Both the position numbers and the translations under genes were made by a program. From Pseudomonas sp. HS6 (GTDB lineage Bacteria > Pseudomonadota > Gammaproteobacteria > Pseudomonadales > Pseudomonadaceae), in contig NZ_CP067412.1 in NCBI RefSeq assembly GCF_023375815.1, forward strand, positions 2,790,001 to 2,854,000: a stretch of 64,000 nucleotides of DNA. The letters run 5' to 3'. This document shows, in pieces, positions 35,551 to 43,703 of this stretch (the first letter of the stretch is position 1; each line of letters begins with the position of its first letter). The notes beneath the pieces were generated by a model. It was not told where the DNA came from and did no database searches. It saw nothing but the letters and a program-made list of their open reading frames with translations.

Positions 35551-35582
35551 CTCGGGAAATCGCCGTTGCGGCGTTTCCCGAG
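35551..35582 (-). terminator. Hairpin after the MFS gene
   Basis: CTCGGGAAA pairs with TTTCCCGAG, extended by CGCC/GGCG, eleven bases past the MFS stop on the minus strand. No clear T run follows, so termination is probable rather than certain. Confidence 0.5.
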
Positions 35583-35592
35583 ACGAGGCCGA

Positions 35593-36780
35593 TCAGGCGT
35601 TATCGACTGGGCGATAACGCGGCGAGGAGTTCGTCGACATCTGGCCGAGAATCAGCAGCAGACCGAGTGCCGAAACCACTGCACCGGTAAGGCCGACGTA
35701 GCTCAGTCCGACCTGGCTGATGGTCACGCCACCGGCCACCGAGCCGAGGGCAATCCCGGAGTTGAAACCGGCAATGTTCAAGCCTGCGGCGACGCCGTGG
35801 GCATGAGGTGCGTGCTGTTCGGCAATCCCGATCAGTCGTGCTTGCAAGGCCGGCACAGCGGCGAAGCTGAACATCCCGAGCAAAGCCACCAACACTCCCA
35901 TCAGCACTGGCGAACCGGAGAACGCCCACATGCCGGCGGTGACCAGTGCGATCCCGGCGATCAGCGTGGCGCTGGCACGGTCAACGCCCCAGGCATCGGT
36001 GAGCTTGCCGCCGAGCATGTTGCCAATGGCGGCCATCACGCCGTACAGCAACATGAACACGCCGACGGTGGTGGCGGTGGTGCCGGTGACCTCAGTCAGC
36101 ACTGGAGCGATGTAGGTGTAGGCAACAAACGAACCCGCGTAACCGAGCACGGTGACCAGCGCGCCGGCCAGCAGTTTGCGGTTGACCAATGCTTTGAGGC
36201 TGTCGACTGCCGAACCGCTGCTGGTCGCGGTCGGCAGCGGATCGCGCATACCGAACAGCAGCCCGAAGAAGCCGATCGCACCGAATACCGCGATGGCGGC
36301 CAGCACCAGACGCCACGACATCACGCCTCCCAGATACGTGCTGATGGGCACGCCAATGGCCATGGCCAGCGTGAAACCACCGAATACAACGGCGACGGCG
36401 CTGCCTGCCCGACCGGGGCCCGCCAGGCGCGCAGCCGTACTCGACGCCACGGCCAGGAACAGGCCGTGGCCCATGCCGGCGATGAAACGGGCAACAAGCA
36501 TCGGTGTCAGCGTGCTGGCAAACGCAGCGGCAAGACTACCTGCACTGAACACCAGCGCCGTAGCCAACATCACATTCTTGCGCGACCAACTGGCGGTCAG
36601 TGCACTGAAGATCGGTGCGGCAACGGTTGCGCCCAATGCATACGCAGTGATGGTCGCGCCGGTCGCTTCGACGCTGACACCCAGGCTTTGCGCTATGACT
36701 CCGGTCAGGCCGATCGGCACAAATTCAGCGAGCCCAAGGGCAAAAGCGCTGAGGGTGAAGATATAGATGACAAATGGCAT
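35593..36780 (-). CDS. MFS transporter, DHA1 (AraJ-like) family
   Basis: This 395-residue carrier has twelve predicted helices. The start MPFVIYIFTLSAFALGLAEF and the motif SRKNVMLATALVFSAGS match drug- or sugar-efflux DHA1 proteins. GAGG lies before the ATG at 36780; an upstream ATG at 36795 is less likely. The substrate is unknown. Confidence 0.88.
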   Translation of the reverse strand: MPFVIYIFTLSAFALGLAEFVPIGLTGVIAQSLGVSVEATGATITAYALGATVAAPIFSALTASWSRKNVMLATALVFSAGSLAAAFASTLTPMLVARFIAGMGHGLFLAVASSTAARLAGPGRAGSAVAVVFGGFTLAMAIGVPISTYLGGVMSWRLVLAAIAVFGAIGFFGLLFGMRDPLPTATSSGSAVDSLKALVNRKLLAGALVTVLGYAGSFVAYTYIAPVLTEVTGTTATTVGVFMLLYGVMAAIGNMLGGKLTDAWGVDRASATLIAGIALVTAGMWAFSGSPVLMGVLVALLGMFSFAAVPALQARLIGIAEQHAPHAHGVAAGLNIAGFNSGIALGSVAGGVTISQVGLSYVGLTGAVVSALGLLLILGQMSTNSSPRYRPVDNA

Positions 36781-36887
36781 GGGAGCCTCTCGCAAGTGGA
36801 AGATGGCGAGAGGCTAGGGCGTAATAAGCCATAAATGAAATTCTGTTTTAGACGTGCAGGTATAAAAATATTGATAGGTATTTCGCA

Positions 36888-36926
36888 AGGCAAAAAAAAG
36901 ACGCGTGAGTATTTGGCTCACGCGTC
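36888..36926 (-). terminator. Rho-independent terminator of the alcohol dehydrogenase gene
   Basis: GACGCGTGAG (36900-36909) pairs with CTCACGCGTC (36917-36926). On the minus strand the stem is followed at once by eight T residues. It lies five bases after the dehydrogenase stop codon. Confidence 0.9.
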
Positions 36927-36931
36927 CTTGT

Positions 36932-37963
36932 TCATTTGCTGGCGTTCAACACAATCCGATAGCGCGCCTTGCCGCTGCGCAGATGTTCGACGGCTTCATT
37001 GACCTTGCTCATCGGAAATTCCTCGACCTGCGGCAGGATCTGATGCCGTGCGCAGAACTCAAGCATGGTCGCCGCCGTGGCAGGCGAGCCAACCGGTGAA
37101 GCAGACAGAGACTTCTGTTGGGGAATCAGATTGAAGACGTGCACCGGAATCGCGTCAGGCACGATGCCGACGAAATGCAGCCGGCCCTTGCCGCGCAGGG
37201 TGCCGAGCATGGCCGTCCAGTCGAGGTTGGCGTTGGCCGTGATCAGCAGGAAATCCAGTGTGCCGGCGATCGCTTTCAATGCATCGCTGTCGGTGGAGGC
37301 AACGACCTTGTGGGCACCGAGGCGTTTGGCTTCGTCTTGTTTGCTCAGTGACGAGGTGAACGCCGTGACGTCGCAGCCCCAGGCATTGAGAAAGCGCAGC
37401 GCCAGGTGGCCGAGGCCGCCGATCCCGACGACACCGACTCGGTCAGTGGGTTTGATGCCAAATTCCACCAGCGGGTTGAATACCGTGGAGCCTGCGCAGA
37501 ACAATGGGCCGGCCAGGGCCGGGTCGAGGTTGTCCGGGAGCTTCAGGGCCCAGGCCCAATGAGTGCGCAGTCGGTCGGCAAAACCGCCGTGACTGCCGAT
37601 GATCGTGGGTTTGGCGGTGGCGCAAAGGTGATGGGAGCCGCCGATGCAGGACGAACAATGCATGCAACTGCTCTTGTACCAGCCGATGCCGACCCGCTGG
37701 CCGACTTCGAGGCCGCGGACCTGCGGGCCTGCACGCACGATGCGGCCGACTACTTCGTGACCAGGAATGAACGGGTACTGGCTGATGCCCCAGTCGTTGT
37801 CGATCAGCGACTGGTCAGAGTGACAGACGCCGCAATACTCCACGGCGACTTCGACTTCTTCATCCCCCAGCGGACCGGGATCGTAGCTGTAGCGCTCCAG
37901 TGGTGCGCCGGCCGATGTGGCGGCCCATCCGGTAAACGTCGTCGGTTCGGTGTTATTGCTCAC
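36932..37963 (-). CDS. Zinc-dependent NAD(P) alcohol dehydrogenase, YahK/CAD type
   Basis: This 343-residue medium-chain dehydrogenase carries the catalytic zinc site CGVCHSDQSLIDNDWG and GHEVVGRIV. The structural zinc cysteines lie in CMHCSSC and HLCA, and the NADP loop in VGVVGIGGLGHLALRF. This pattern is that of the cinnamyl-alcohol or aldehyde reductase group. It probably reduces aldehydes. It has its own terminator and no operon partner. Confidence 0.9.
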   Translation of the reverse strand: MSNNTEPTTFTGWAATSAGAPLERYSYDPGPLGDEEVEVAVEYCGVCHSDQSLIDNDWGISQYPFIPGHEVVGRIVRAGPQVRGLEVGQRVGIGWYKSSCMHCSSCIGGSHHLCATAKPTIIGSHGGFADRLRTHWAWALKLPDNLDPALAGPLFCAGSTVFNPLVEFGIKPTDRVGVVGIGGLGHLALRFLNAWGCDVTAFTSSLSKQDEAKRLGAHKVVASTDSDALKAIAGTLDFLLITANANLDWTAMLGTLRGKGRLHFVGIVPDAIPVHVFNLIPQQKSLSASPVGSPATAATMLEFCARHQILPQVEEFPMSKVNEAVEHLRSGKARYRIVLNASK

Positions 37964-38028
37964 AGGACACCTCCAGGTCTGGCGCTGCGGGCGCAGCCTG
38001 AAGAGTCTAGCGGGTCATCGGGGGATCG

Positions 38029-38262
38029 CTAGAGCCAGGTGTCCAGCACGCGTCGGTCGAGTTCTTCCCAGTCCGCCATGCCCAGCACTCGCGTGGTATT
38101 GAGCCCGCGCAGATAGCCGCGCAATTGATTGGCAACGGCCCGTACCGACTCAGAATCGTCCGCTGACTGGCCCAGCACGGTTTCGTATTCGACGAGGTAT
38201 TCGGCTACCCGGTCGCGGAATTCGGGCAGGACGGCATCGCGGATCAGATCAAAGGTTCGCAC
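38029..38262 (-). CDS. Hypothetical 77-residue protein
   Basis: This small acidic, helical protein (MRTFDLIRDAVLPEFRDRV start) has no signal peptide and no recognised domain. The coding frame has normal Pseudomonas codon use. It lies alone between the dehydrogenase and a divergent exported-protein gene. Confidence 0.6.
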   Translation of the reverse strand: MRTFDLIRDAVLPEFRDRVAEYLVEYETVLGQSADDSESVRAVANQLRGYLRGLNTTRVLGMADWEELDRRVLDTWL

Positions 38263-38426
38263 GGATAATCCTCATTTGTTTTCGTTGTGATCGAGTGTGC
38301 AGCAGTCTGCACGCTGCACAACTATTGGTTCAAGTAATAGTGACCATCAAGAAACGCAAGTTCTGCTTTGTGGCCGATAGGCGGAAAATCGCCTCCATCG
38401 AACACGCTGCTGAAGGAATTTGCGCG

Positions 38427-39071
38427 ATGAAGACTTTGACCCGACTGGCTGTAGTCGCCCTGCTGATGGGCGGGGTGGCCGTGACCGCACCGACTTACGC
38501 AAGCGACGCCGGTACGTGCCATTTTCTGCCCATCGTTGGTGCCAGCAGCGGGCTGCAGCATTCGCAAACCGTGGGTGTGCTTTACAGCGAAAACACGCTG
38601 GAGAACCAGCAATACCTGGAGCGTTACCACGACGTGGCGGTGAATGGTGCCAAGGATGCGCTCGATGCGCGGATCCGCGACGCCTTCGTCAACAGCTCCG
38701 ATCCGGAACTGGCCATCGACTGGTTGATGAGCTCGCTGCAACAGCAATTTCTCTCGGTGACGGTCTACGACAACCTGGATTCACTGGTGCAGGCGCATCC
38801 GGACGTGGTGGTGATGCTCGACACCCACAACCGTTTGCTGACCCAGCGCAACAGCCAGGTTGAAGCGCGGTTCGTCGCACGCTTCTACGACGCCAACCTG
38901 CAATACATCGGCAAGGCCGAAGGGGCTGTGCAAAAGCAGATGCCTTCGGTGTGGGTCCACAACAAGGCAGCGCCAGAGATCGCAGCGCAGATCGAGCAGC
39001 AACGGGACCTGCAATTCAGCGCCCTGAAGCAGTTCGACGATTCGCTCAAGGCCTTGGTGACGGCTGGCTGA
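38427..39071 (+). CDS. Exported hypothetical protein
   Basis: This 214-residue protein has a signal peptide (MKTLTRLAVVALLMGG, ending TYAS). The rest is soluble, with VLYSENTLENQQYLERYHDVAV and a helical C-terminus; the single cysteine after the leader lies in AGTCHF. The frame opens at 38295, but the ATG at 38427 has AAGGA upstream. No family is recognised. A small lipoprotein gene follows 85 bases later. Confidence 0.72.
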   Translation: MKTLTRLAVVALLMGGVAVTAPTYASDAGTCHFLPIVGASSGLQHSQTVGVLYSENTLENQQYLERYHDVAVNGAKDALDARIRDAFVNSSDPELAIDWLMSSLQQQFLSVTVYDNLDSLVQAHPDVVVMLDTHNRLLTQRNSQVEARFVARFYDANLQYIGKAEGAVQKQMPSVWVHNKAAPEIAAQIEQQRDLQFSALKQFDDSLKALVTAG

Positions 39072-39156
39072 ACACACTTATTAAAACTGCAACGGCAGCG
39101 CCCGTGACGCTGAACGTTGCTTGAGAACCGAACCCTTTATTTTCAGGATTTTATCC

Positions 39157-39498
39157 ATGCGTGTTTTTTTTATCCCTGCCATGGCCTCTGCCACGTTGTT
39201 GCTGACTGCTTGCGCCTCCGCGCCGAACGACCCGACGTTGACCCTGCAGACGCACAAGACGCCCGCCCAATACGCCGAATGCGTCGTACCGAAATTGCAG
39301 CACGGTGCGATGCGCCCGACGGTCTCGCAGACCCAGCGCAGCTACCGGATCGTGGTGCCGAGCAAGGTGTCGGCGGACAACGTGCTGGAAGCCTACAAGG
39401 CGCAGGACGGCGGCAAGGTGTTCTTGTACGAGCGCCACTTGCTGGCTTCAAGTTTCACACCGTCGAGTTTTGAACAGGCTGCCCAGGAGTGCCTGTAA
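39157..39498 (+). CDS. Small lipoprotein, hypothetical
   Basis: This 113-residue protein has a lipobox (LLLTACAS) after a short leader. The track of the frame starts at a TTG (39121), but the ATG at 39157 has AGGA upstream. A pair of further cysteines (YAECVVP and AAQECL) could form a disulphide in the mature protein. Function is unknown; it may be co-transcribed with the preceding exported protein. Confidence 0.72.
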   Translation: MRVFFIPAMASATLLLTACASAPNDPTLTLQTHKTPAQYAECVVPKLQHGAMRPTVSQTQRSYRIVVPSKVSADNVLEAYKAQDGGKVFLYERHLLASSFTPSSFEQAAQECL

Positions 39499-39560
39499 CG
39501 CCTGACGGTTAACGCTTTTGACGATGCTCCTTTGGTTGGCCGCAACCAACCAATTCCTTT

Positions 39561-39586
39561 GCCCCGCATTTTGCGGGGCTTTTTTT
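39561..39586 (+). terminator. Rho-independent terminator
   Basis: GCCCCGC pairs with GCGGGGC around ATTTT and is followed by seven T residues. It closes the lipoprotein gene and lies before the DUF1801 gene. Confidence 0.92.
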
Positions 39587-39652
39587 GCCTATCGTTTGGC
39601 GCAGTCGGCGCTACGCTGGATAGCGGACAAGGTTTTTCGGGAGAAACAGGAT

Positions 39653-40045
39653 ATGAAGAAGGACAGCAGCGTCGCGGCGACGGAGAATCCCTCTGCACTG
39701 ATCGACGCAAGAATCAAGGAATTGAACGACTGGCGCGGCCAGAAGCTGGCCGAGATTCGCGCAATCATTCATGAGGCGGACCCTGAAGTCGTCGAGGAGT
39801 GGAAGTGGCGGGGCGTTCCGGTCTGGTCACACAACGGCATCATCTGCACCGGGGAAACTTACAAGGCCGTGGTGAAAATGACGTTTGCCAAAGGCGCGGC
39901 GCTGGAGGATCCGTCGGGGCTGTTCAATGCCAGTCTGGAAGGCAATACCCGGCGGGCGATTGATGTTCACGAAGACGACAAAATAGATGCAAAGGCACTG
40001 AAAGCGCTGGTGCGTTCGGCGATTACGTTGAATTCAAAAAAATGA
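39653..40045 (+). CDS. DUF1801 (YdhG-like) protein
   Basis: This 130-residue cytoplasmic protein has the DUF1801 pattern: IREIHEADPEVVEEWKW-like residues in the first half, PVWSHNGIICTGETYKAVVKMTF, and a C-terminal LKALVRSAI helix. The frame is open across the upstream terminator, so the ATG at 39653 after GGGAGAAACAGG is chosen. Function of the family is unclear; the fold is frataxin-like in related proteins. Confidence 0.82.
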   Translation: MKKDSSVAATENPSALIDARIKELNDWRGQKLAEIRAIIHEADPEVVEEWKWRGVPVWSHNGIICTGETYKAVVKMTFAKGAALEDPSGLFNASLEGNTRRAIDVHEDDKIDAKALKALVRSAITLNSKK

Positions 40046-40097
40046 TTTGCCGTTGAAGGCAGAGGTGAAGCGGAGGAGGGTGAAACGAGGAAGAAAA

Positions 40098-40172
40098 TGG
40101 CAGGGGCGGCTGGATTCGAACCAACGCATGGCAGGATCAAAACCTGCTGCCTTACCGCTTGGCGACGCCCCT
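40098..40172 (-). tRNA. tRNA-Gln (anticodon TTG)
   Basis: Read on the minus strand, the acceptor stem AGGGGCG pairs with CGCCCCT, followed by discriminator G and an encoded CCA. The D arm is GCC/GGC, and the anticodon stem GCAGG/CCTGC holds loop TTTTGAT with anticodon TTG. The T arm GTTGG/CCAGC holds TTCGAAT. The first pair is A-U rather than the U-A seen in E. coli tRNA-Gln. Confidence 0.95.
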
Positions 40173-40331
40173 GTAGCTATTGGTTTCAGTCCCGAGAGGA
40201 CCTCTGCAACAGTGGGCGGCACTTTACCAGCGCTCTTGCGTTCTGGGAACCCCTGAGGCAAATAAATTTCATGGAAAACAGCTACTTATTTCCCGGAAAG
40301 GAGAAAACAGGCGGATTTTCTGGATGAAAGG

Positions 40332-40364
40332 CAGGTCCAGGTCCTCCCGAGTTACCTGGACCTG
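40332..40364 (-). terminator. Hairpin after the 75-residue gene
   Basis: CAGGTCCAGGT (40332-40342) pairs perfectly with ACCTGGACCTG (40354-40364) around an 11-base loop. It lies seven bases past the stop of the minus-strand gene. The T run is weak. Confidence 0.5.
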
Positions 40365-40371
40365 ACCTGTG

Positions 40372-40599
40372 CTAGTTGCCATCGGCTACCTTGCGTTCGA
40401 TCTCGTCGGTTTTCCTTTTGAGTTCTTCGGCGTCCTGTTCCTTGGTTCGAATGGAAGAAGGCGTGATGGTTTCATCCACGGCTTGTGTGTCGTGGTCGCT
40501 GTCCCGAAGATCCCGTTCGACCACATTGACCGGTTTGCCGGAGCTGTCGGTGGGCGGGGCATTTGAGGTAAGGGTGGGTTGGTTCTCTTCGCTGTTCAT
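40372..40599 (-). CDS. Hypothetical 75-residue acidic protein
   Basis: This protein starts MNSEENQPTLTSNAPP after a GGAGG site. It is hydrophilic, mostly disordered, with a short charged helix at the end (EELKRKTDEIERKV). It lies 77 bases downstream of the radical SAM gene on the same strand and could be the last gene of that operon, but its sequence has no GDL module. Function is unknown. Confidence 0.55.
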   Translation of the reverse strand: MNSEENQPTLTSNAPPTDSSGKPVNVVERDLRDSDHDTQAVDETITPSSIRTKEQDAEELKRKTDEIERKVADGN

Positions 40600-40676
40600 A
40601 TCGCAGGCCTCCAGTGGCGTAATCATTGGATACGCAGCGATGTGGCGAGTTCGAGTTTTTTATTCATCCCTGTATT

Positions 40677-42140
40677 TCAACCCAATGTGCTCGGCGCCAC
40701 CCCCAGCAAACCCGTCAACGTGTTCATGATCGCCTGCTGACGGGCGCGATCTGTCTGGTGCCTGGCTTCGGCGGCGGCGACGTCGGCGTGGCAGTGCGGG
40801 CAGATCGATTCATGTGGGTGGATGTATTGCAGGCAGCTGCGGCACAGCGCCAGTTGCACGGGGATGCGTCCTTCCTCCGGGGATTTCTGGCCCTGATTGA
40901 TCCAGGCGAGTTTGATCACCTGGCCGCTATCACTGACGCTGCTGACGTGCTCGCCGGTGTCGATGCGCTCGGTGATCAGGTCGAAGCGTCCGACGGCGAA
41001 GGAACGCTGCGCCGCGTCTTCGATCTTGACGATGCGCTCGCGCAATCCGCGTTTTTGCAGTTCCAGGGTGCGGTAATGGCAGTACGGGTTATTACCGGGT
41101 TTGCCCAGCAATGAGTGAGAGGTCCAGGTGCAGCCGCCCCGGCAGACATCGTTGTAATAGCAGCTGCGGCAGTAACCCCACAGGTCGTCGACCGAGCGCA
41201 GACGGCCGAAGTGGATGCCTTCGCTGTAATGCCAGATATCGTGCAGGCTCATATTGCGCACGTTGCCGCCGGAGAAACCGACGGTCGCCAGTGACGGGCA
41301 GCCTTTCACCGTGCCGTCGGCTTCGAGGGCCAGTACGGTCTGACCGGCCGCGCAGCCGCTCCAGTGCACGCGCTCGTCACCGAAGCCACGCCACAAATGT
41401 TCGTAAGGGCCGTAATAGCCGATGTTGTTGCCGACGTTCATCAGCAGGCCGCGATCCACGCCTTCGCGGTACAAGCGCGCGAGCAGCGGCATCACTTCCA
41501 GCAGTTGATAGGGTTGCAGGAGCAGTTCCGGGTGATCCACCGCATTGCCCATGGCCACGGTGATCTGGATCTGCCAATGGGTGGCGCCCAGTTCAATGAT
41601 CGTGTCCATCAGCTCCGGCAAATCAGGCAACGTGGCCGCGCCGATCTGGGTGTTGACGCTGACGGCCAGCCCGGACGCCTTGGCCCGACGCAGGGTATCG
41701 ACAGCCTTGTCGAACGAGCCGGGGACGTTGCGCACCTGGTCGTGCAACGGTGCGAGCCCATCCAGTGAAATCCCGACCCCGTTGAGACCCGCATCGACTG
41801 CGGCCTGCATCTTCGCCGGTGTCAGATTGCGTCCGCCGGTCTGGATCGCGCAGTACATGCCGTGGTCGTGAATGGCCTGGATCAGCTGCGTCCAGTCCTT
41901 GCGCAGATAGGCTTCGCCGCCGATCAACGTGATCTCGCGGGTGCCGAGTGCAGCAAGGGAATCGATTACATCGAGGCATTCACGGGTGTTTAGTTCATCG
42001 GGGCGTCGATGCCCCGCGCGCGAGCCGCAATGCAGGCATTTGAGGTCGCAGGCCAGGGTGATTTCCCAGACCACGTGCACCGGCACGTAGCGTTTGAGAT
42101 CGGTGTCGCTGAGGTAGCGGGCAGGGCGGATGTCTGTCAT
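40677..42140 (-). CDS. Radical SAM/SPASM maturase of GDL-motif proteins
   Basis: This 487-residue enzyme has the SAM cluster motif C31-x3-C35-x2-C38 (CDLKCLHC) and IGGEAYL at 73-79. A SPASM domain carries Cys at 263, 281, 324, 327, 333, 337 and 354 for auxiliary 4Fe-4S clusters. A further C-terminal knuckle (C433-x2-C436, C447-x2-C450) looks like a zinc ribbon and is not part of ordinary SPASM enzymes. Upstream in the same direction lie three genes whose products share a GDL-containing C-terminal module. I recall an NCBI family name for GDL-motif-peptide-associated radical SAM/SPASM maturases, which would fit; this was not checked. The chemistry performed is unknown. Confidence 0.88.
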   Translation of the reverse strand: MTDIRPARYLSDTDLKRYVPVHVVWEITLACDLKCLHCGSRAGHRRPDELNTRECLDVIDSLAALGTREITLIGGEAYLRKDWTQLIQAIHDHGMYCAIQTGGRNLTPAKMQAAVDAGLNGVGISLDGLAPLHDQVRNVPGSFDKAVDTLRRAKASGLAVSVNTQIGAATLPDLPELMDTIIELGATHWQIQITVAMGNAVDHPELLLQPYQLLEVMPLLARLYREGVDRGLLMNVGNNIGYYGPYEHLWRGFGDERVHWSGCAAGQTVLALEADGTVKGCPSLATVGFSGGNVRNMSLHDIWHYSEGIHFGRLRSVDDLWGYCRSCYYNDVCRGGCTWTSHSLLGKPGNNPYCHYRTLELQKRGLRERIVKIEDAAQRSFAVGRFDLITERIDTGEHVSSVSDSGQVIKLAWINQGQKSPEEGRIPVQLALCRSCLQYIHPHESICPHCHADVAAAEARHQTDRARQQAIMNTLTGLLGVAPSTLG

Positions 42141-42243
42141 GGGAGATCCTTGCGCACGGTCCTGTGCGCGGCACGATTGGACTGATCTCGATTCGCCGCA
42201 AGACCGAGCGAGGCCTGCAGTGACCTCGCCCGGGGCGTGCGGT

Positions 42244-42813
42244 TTAGCGTGCTTCCAGACGCGCGATCTCGGCGTTCAGATGCTCAAGGGCACTGCGCAA
42301 GGCGCCTTGGTGAGCCACCTGCTGTTCGCCCTGTTGCACCACGGTTTTCAGCTGCGCCAGATCACCGCTGGTTTGCGCTTGCTGCACGGCCACGGCATAC
42401 AACGGCAGGTTGTGATGTGGTTGTGGTTGTGGTTCAACGATCGGCGCCTGATGCACCGCTACGTGTTTCACCTGTTGCCCGTCGTAGCTGTAATCGACAA
42501 AGCCGCTCTCCCAGGTGCCGTCCAGAATGCCTTTGAGATGAAAAGTCTCGGCGATCTGACTGATTGGGCCGCTCGGGTTGCCGTCGAGAACGAGGACAAT
42601 GTGATTTTCGACCGAGGAGGTCAGTTTGGCCTCGCTATAGTCGCCCCAGACCCGCGCGCGAAAATTGACTGTTGGCCAGGTACTCTGAAAGACACTGGCA
42701 ACCCCGCTGACTTTTTTACTGACGGTATTGACCAGCAGATCGAGGGTCAGAACCGGGGCGCCGAGCAAGGAATTGCTGGCGATGAGGCGGGTATGAAAAA
42801 GTCCGATCGACAT
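42244..42813 (-). CDS. DUF1842-DUF1843-like protein, candidate maturase substrate
   Basis: This 189-residue protein has an N-terminal beta-rich domain (MSIGLFHTRLIASN, VLTLDLLVNTVSKKVSG, about residues 1-125, DUF1842-like). A Pro/Gln/His linker (PIVEPQPQPHH) follows, then a helical GDL module: PLYAVAVQQAQTSGDLAQLK and a terminal EIARLEAR. No cysteine is present in the module. AGGGAG precedes the start. It is the third of three paralogous modules before the radical SAM gene, 103 bases from it. Confidence 0.75.
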   Translation of the reverse strand: MSIGLFHTRLIASNSLLGAPVLTLDLLVNTVSKKVSGVASVFQSTWPTVNFRARVWGDYSEAKLTSSVENHIVLVLDGNPSGPISQIAETFHLKGILDGTWESGFVDYSYDGQQVKHVAVHQAPIVEPQPQPHHNLPLYAVAVQQAQTSGDLAQLKTVVQQGEQQVAHQGALRSALEHLNAEIARLEAR

Positions 42814-42854
42814 GGTGCTACTCCCTAAAGTAAGTGATGGATTCAGTGGCCGGC

Positions 42855-43484
42855 TCAGCGTGCCTGCAACCGGCTGATTTCCTTCTTCGCGGCTTCCAGT
42901 GCGCTCTGCAATTGCGGTTGCTGATCCAATTGCTGCTTGGCCAGCTTCGCCAGGTTTTTCATTTGCGCCAGATCACCGCTGGCAATGGCGCTCTGGATGG
43001 GCGCGGCATAAAGGGGCAGGATCGGTGGGTTGTGGTGGATGATCACCGGGCCTGGCTCAAACGGTGGGAAGACCTTCGACTGCACTTCCGCCAAGTGCAC
43101 AGGGACGTTGTTGACCTCTACCCAGTGCGTGCCATTGAGGTACTGGTAGTTGGCGACGCCTTCTTTCCAGTCAGTGCCGACTACCAGGCGAATCTTGAAG
43201 TTGATGATGGAGTTGGAACCGTGGCCACCATGATTGCCTTCGGCGGTAATCAGGATTTTGCTGACGCCGGGTTTCATGACGGTCAGATAGGTGTACTCGC
43301 CCCAGACATCCGAGTGGATGTCGAGCGGTGGGTTGGTCGCTTGAGTGACGGTGGCGCCGCCGCTGACCTCATGCTGCGGCGTGGACACCAGCAGGTTGAG
43401 CAACAGGCTTTGCGCGCCGGGCAGCCCCGTACCGATGCGGTAACTCACCGGGAACAAGCCGACATTTTGCTGAGTAGCTGACAT
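42855..43484 (-). CDS. DUF1842-DUF1843-like protein, candidate maturase substrate
   Basis: This 209-residue protein has the same architecture as its neighbour. The N-terminal domain includes LGTGLPGAQ-like residues and SLLLNLLVSTPQHEVSG, a proline-rich linker includes VFPPFEPGPVIIHHNPP, and the GDL module is PLYAAPIQSAIASGDLAQMK with a terminal EISRLQAR. The ATG at 43484 follows GGAGGC by eight bases, so the ATG at 43499 is not chosen. Lack of a signal peptide suggests cytoplasmic synthesis. Confidence 0.75.
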   Translation of the reverse strand: MSATQQNVGLFPVSYRIGTGLPGAQSLLLNLLVSTPQHEVSGGATVTQATNPPLDIHSDVWGEYTYLTVMKPGVSKILITAEGNHGGHGSNSIINFKIRLVVGTDWKEGVANYQYLNGTHWVEVNNVPVHLAEVQSKVFPPFEPGPVIIHHNPPILPLYAAPIQSAIASGDLAQMKNLAKLAKQQLDQQPQLQSALEAAKKEISRLQAR

Positions 43485-43517
43485 AGTGATTGCCTCCATT
43501 GCAATGTGGGAAATGAC

Positions 43518-43703
43518 CTAGGGTTTTTCCAGACGGGAAACTTCCTTGGCCAGTTTTTCGTACGCGGTTTGCAGCTCTTTCGCTTCCGGCTTCGTCGAAT
43601 CGCGCTGTTTCAACAAAGTCTTCATCTGTTGCAGATCGCCTCCGGTGATGGCGCTCTGGATGGCGACGCCGTAAGGCGGCATGTTGTGTTTTGAGCCAGT
43701 CAT
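43518..43703 (-). CDS. Stand-alone GDL-motif peptide (DUF1843-like)
   Basis: This 61-residue peptide is almost entirely the GDL module: PPYGVAIQSAITGGDLQQMK, then a charged helix ending EVSRLEKP. It is the first gene of the operon. A longer frame starts at 43796, but the ATG at 43703 yields the compact peptide and has GAGG upstream. That site lies in a small hairpin (43706-43719). The size and the partner enzyme make it look like a RiPP-type precursor; which residue is modified is unknown. Confidence 0.75.
   Translation of the reverse strand: MTGSKHNMPPYGVAIQSAITGGDLQQMKTLLKQRDSTKPEAKELQTAYEKLAKEVSRLEKP

Noticed and set aside
35527..36834. 435-codon plus-strand frame opposite the MFS gene
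   Set aside because: Low-complexity Gly/Gln/Arg-rich shadow with no family likeness.
39518..39652. Upstream extension of the DUF1801 frame
   Set aside because: It runs through a Rho-independent terminator; the ATG at 39653 has its own ribosome site.
40034..40261. Short frames across the tRNA-Gln
   Set aside because: They are read from the tRNA gene and its flank.
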